From Tsukamurella asaccharolytica (GTDB taxonomy: Bacteria; Actinomycetota; Actinomycetes; Mycobacteriales; Mycobacteriaceae), in assembly GCF_007858435.1 (NCBI RefSeq), contig NZ_VIGW01000003.1, forward strand, positions 248,001 through 312,000: a stretch of DNA of 64,000 nucleotides, in the 5' to 3' direction. Positions 63,001-64,000 of this stretch are shown here, piece after piece (position 1 is the first letter of the stretch; the number at the start of each line of letters is the position of its first letter). The notes below the pieces were generated by a model, which did not search any database, was not told the DNA's origin, and saw nothing but the letters and a program-made list of their open reading frames with translations. Position numbers and translations under genes: made by a program.

Positions 63001-64000
63001 GCCCCCTGCCTCGTCCAGCGCTGCGAGGGGACGTTGCAGCGCCATCACATCGACGACAACTTCTACCGGCACATGTACGCCTCCACGGACATTCGCCGTG
63101 TGGTGGCGCGCGAACACACCAGTCTGCTGCCCGACGAGAAGCGCCTCGAGTACGAGAACCGTTTCAAGATGACCGATCCCCCGCCGAACGCGCCGAACGT
63201 CCTCGTCGCCACACCCACCCTCGAGATGGGCATCGACATCGGCGATCTCTCGGCGGTCATGCTTTCGTCCCTGCCCCGCACCGTCGCGTCGTACCTGCAG
63301 CGCGTAGGCCGCGCCGGCCGACTCACCGGCAACGCCCTGGCCCTGGCGTACGTCACGGGACGCGGCGATCAGCTCCCGCGCTTCACCCGACCGGACGAGA
63401 CGATCAACGGCACTGTACGTCCGCCGGCTACGTATCTCGACGCCGAGGAGATCCTGCGGCGCCAGTTCACCGCGTCCGTCGCCGATATCCTGGCCCGCCG
63501 CCCCGACACACCCCACCCGCACACCACCCCGGATGCACTGAAATCGACGGGACCGCAGTCCTACCTGGGAGCGTTGATCGCCGAGGCTGAATCCCGGGCG
63601 GCGGACCTGGTCGACCAGTTCCTCGGGGCGTTTCCGCCCCTGGGCGACGATGTGACCGCACACCTGCGGCAGTTCCCGGATCCGGCGGACGGCCCCGGGA
63701 CGAGCCTCCTCGCGCAACGCTGCCAACGCGCCTCGTTCGAGTGGAACCGCCGCATCGAGACGTTGCAGCACCGACTGAAGGCGGTGCGCGCACTCATCCC
63801 CGAGCTGCGGACCAGAGCGACGTCCCCTGCCGCCACCTCCGATGACAAGGACGAGCTGCGCACCGCGGAGGCCACCGCGCGTCTCATCGACAGGCAACTG
63901 ACTAACCTCAACTCAACGTACTGGATCAGCGCGCTGGAGACCTTCGGGTTGTTCCCCAACTACACGCTGCTCGACGATTCTGTGACGCTCGCCGTCTCGG
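60091..64000 (+). CDS. very large helicase, DISARM DrmA/DruE-like (cut by window end)
   Basis: An open frame from ATG 60091 runs to the end of the window (more than 1303 codons, no stop). Helicase motifs: GTGSGKT at 109-115 with TLVTTGTGSGKTETFLYP, LVLYPMNALANDQ, DEFH at 238-241 (in place of DEAH) in LVLDEFHTYDGAQGTDVSMLL, SAT at about 290, motif V TPTLEMGID at about 1041 and motif VI QRVGRAGR at about 1070. Between them lies an insert of about 750 residues with cysteine pairs (YCRHCNRSGW, CPSCKQ, ICSTCRAP). This is the MrfA/Hrq1/DruE family build, like the 43592-48520 gene, so the missing C-terminus may be a DUF1998 domain. It follows the methyltransferase by two bases. In class 1 DISARM this place is held by drmA, followed by drmB and drmC, which would lie beyond the window. 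Confidence 0.7.
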   Translation, partial: MAELLPLSQAETIKASLLDYLGTTFALADPDAKQVLDEFLQDPKTGMFRGPYVRLRLPFRPAADGWRESLEWYEGFTPYGHQAAAFERLSSYNLTPEKPRPQPTLVTTGTGSGKTETFLYPILDHVQRAKRNGQTGTKALVLYPMNALANDQASRLTELLTSNPALGGITAALYTGESGPKRGRVTAEGLITEREIIRDTAPDILLTNYKMLDQLLLRPADAELWKQSATSLQYLVLDEFHTYDGAQGTDVSMLLRRLGQTLKSYWHDDEPGITTEDRERPLGRITPVATSATLGDGNDPTTMLEFAHTVFGDAFTAESVVTESRRSVADWSDGAEARVTAAGLPPKETDTSTIAAITADPDDPFAASCTVLGTLYQKSPAAIARAIGQDESLLLDLVRAHPMIHELMRRTRAAVTVDELGGPHVVGPLLTLLSHVRASPAGGRAAASVEVHLWIRELTRIDRALSGAPRFIWADDGVVIDQMEDHHEVTYLPSTYCRHCNRSGWGAVLAPTGTDLDADDTTIRRRSLNKDDRFRALIHAPKEALDAEAGPAASPDDPTGLAWLMVQERRISLQRPDELYLAEGLALPVLMNLGDDAGADSVKQTCPSCKQPDGIRFLGSAIATMLSVSMSTLFGTPELDSREKRALVFTDSVQDAAHRAGFVQARSHALTLRTLIRQALNDGPSDLDSLTHRVLALAGDDQAARFRLLPPELAERSDFAKFWTAKTAAGVPLKLRNAMARRLALDTALEFGLRSGVGRTMERTGTALAYLDVPTSKLLAIGHEVVRSPDVQTSLDDPEDAILLRWIQGVLLHLRQRGAIAHPWFERYRQEDGNRWWITGGRKRGEGMPGFGRGSSAPAYPITGKSGETDLEPIASPRGWYAKWTAKSLGMTAIEGGTLARILFDRLHHRDVVERTTTQSGAQTYGLPPTSVIARTVTARELADDAVSLICSTCRAPLYSAPEVVQQMLGAPCLVQRCEGTLQRHHIDDNFYRHMYASTDIRRVVAREHTSLLPDEKRLEYENRFKMTDPPPNAPNVLVATPTLEMGIDIGDLSAVMLSSLPRTVASYLQRVGRAGRLTGNALALAYVTGRGDQLPRFTRPDETINGTVRPPATYLDAEEILRRQFTASVADILARRPDTPHPHTTPDALKSTGPQSYLGALIAEAESRAADLVDQFLGAFPPLGDDVTAHLRQFPDPADGPGTSLLAQRCQRASFEWNRRIETLQHRLKAVRALIPELRTRATSPAATSDDKDELRTAEATARLIDRQLTNLNSTYWISALETFGLFPNYTLLDDSVTLAVS

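Noticed and set aside
52419-64000. BREX system (PglX-type methyltransferase plus helicases)
   Set aside because: The methyltransferase is PglX-like, but there is no PglZ-type phosphatase or BrxC-type ATPase here, and SNF2 helicase followed by methyltransferase is the DISARM class 1 order.

Overview
The window is high-GC actinobacterial DNA. Long open frames appear on both strands, GTG starts are common, and many genes overlap by ATGA or GTGA. The gene set points to the mycolic-acid group (Mycobacteriales): a hisDCB/hisHA order, nadABC next to a Nudix-type NrtR regulator, bioAFD plus bioB with the small BsaP-like protein and a DUF2567 protein, treY/treZ, F420- and FMN-type luciferase-like oxidoreductases, and a paired CE1758/CE1759-type flavin system. 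A Tsukamurella- or Gordonia-like genome would fit, but the genus is inference.

Layout. (1) 1-1.7 kb: the distal his genes on the minus strand (hisH, a two-helix membrane protein, hisA/priA, and the first codons of a further gene). (2) 1.8-16.3 kb: an MDR oxidoreductase and then a purine/allantoin catabolic cluster. It contains an IclR regulator, xanthine dehydrogenase xdhABC, guanine deaminase, a DUF6986 aldolase-like protein, (S)-ureidoglycine aminohydrolase, a hydantoin/allantoin-racemase-like protein, an NCS1 permease and allantoinase. Six sites with the half-site TRCGGAA lie in its promoters and are probably the IclR operators. (3) 16.4-21.5 kb: an M61-type lipoprotein peptidase, then hisB, hisC and hisD. 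The his operon is therefore split by about 16.7 kb of other genes. (4) 21.6-28.6 kb: an acyltransferase, a zinc alcohol dehydrogenase, nadABC with divergent nrtR, and an acyl-ACP desaturase. (5) 28.8-35.7 kb: a flavin monooxygenase/reductase pair, a DUF2567 protein, and the biotin genes bsaP, bioB, bioD, bioF and bioA with two perfect BioQ-type boxes. (6) 35.8-43.5 kb: treY, an unknown gene, treZ, two luciferase-like oxidoreductases, a pyridoxamine-oxidase remnant and a small membrane protein.

(7) 43.6-64 kb: a defence island of two divergent units. The minus-strand unit (48.5-kb junction) is a two-gene set: a 1642-residue DEAH helicase with a DUF1998-type C-terminus, and an 1123-residue protein of no recognised domain. 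Size, order and overlap resemble Druantia type III (DruE/DruH). The plus-strand unit is a SNF2 helicase, a 1562-residue N6-adenine methyltransferase, and a third very large helicase cut by the window end. It resembles the start of a class 1 DISARM locus (drmD-drmMI-drmA...), but the third gene looks like the DruE/MrfA family of helicases. The methyltransferase carries a low-GC block where its target-recognition region should be. The Druantia-like genes are also visibly lower in GC than the DISARM-like helicase.

The system assignments rest on motifs and gene order read by eye. No database search was run.
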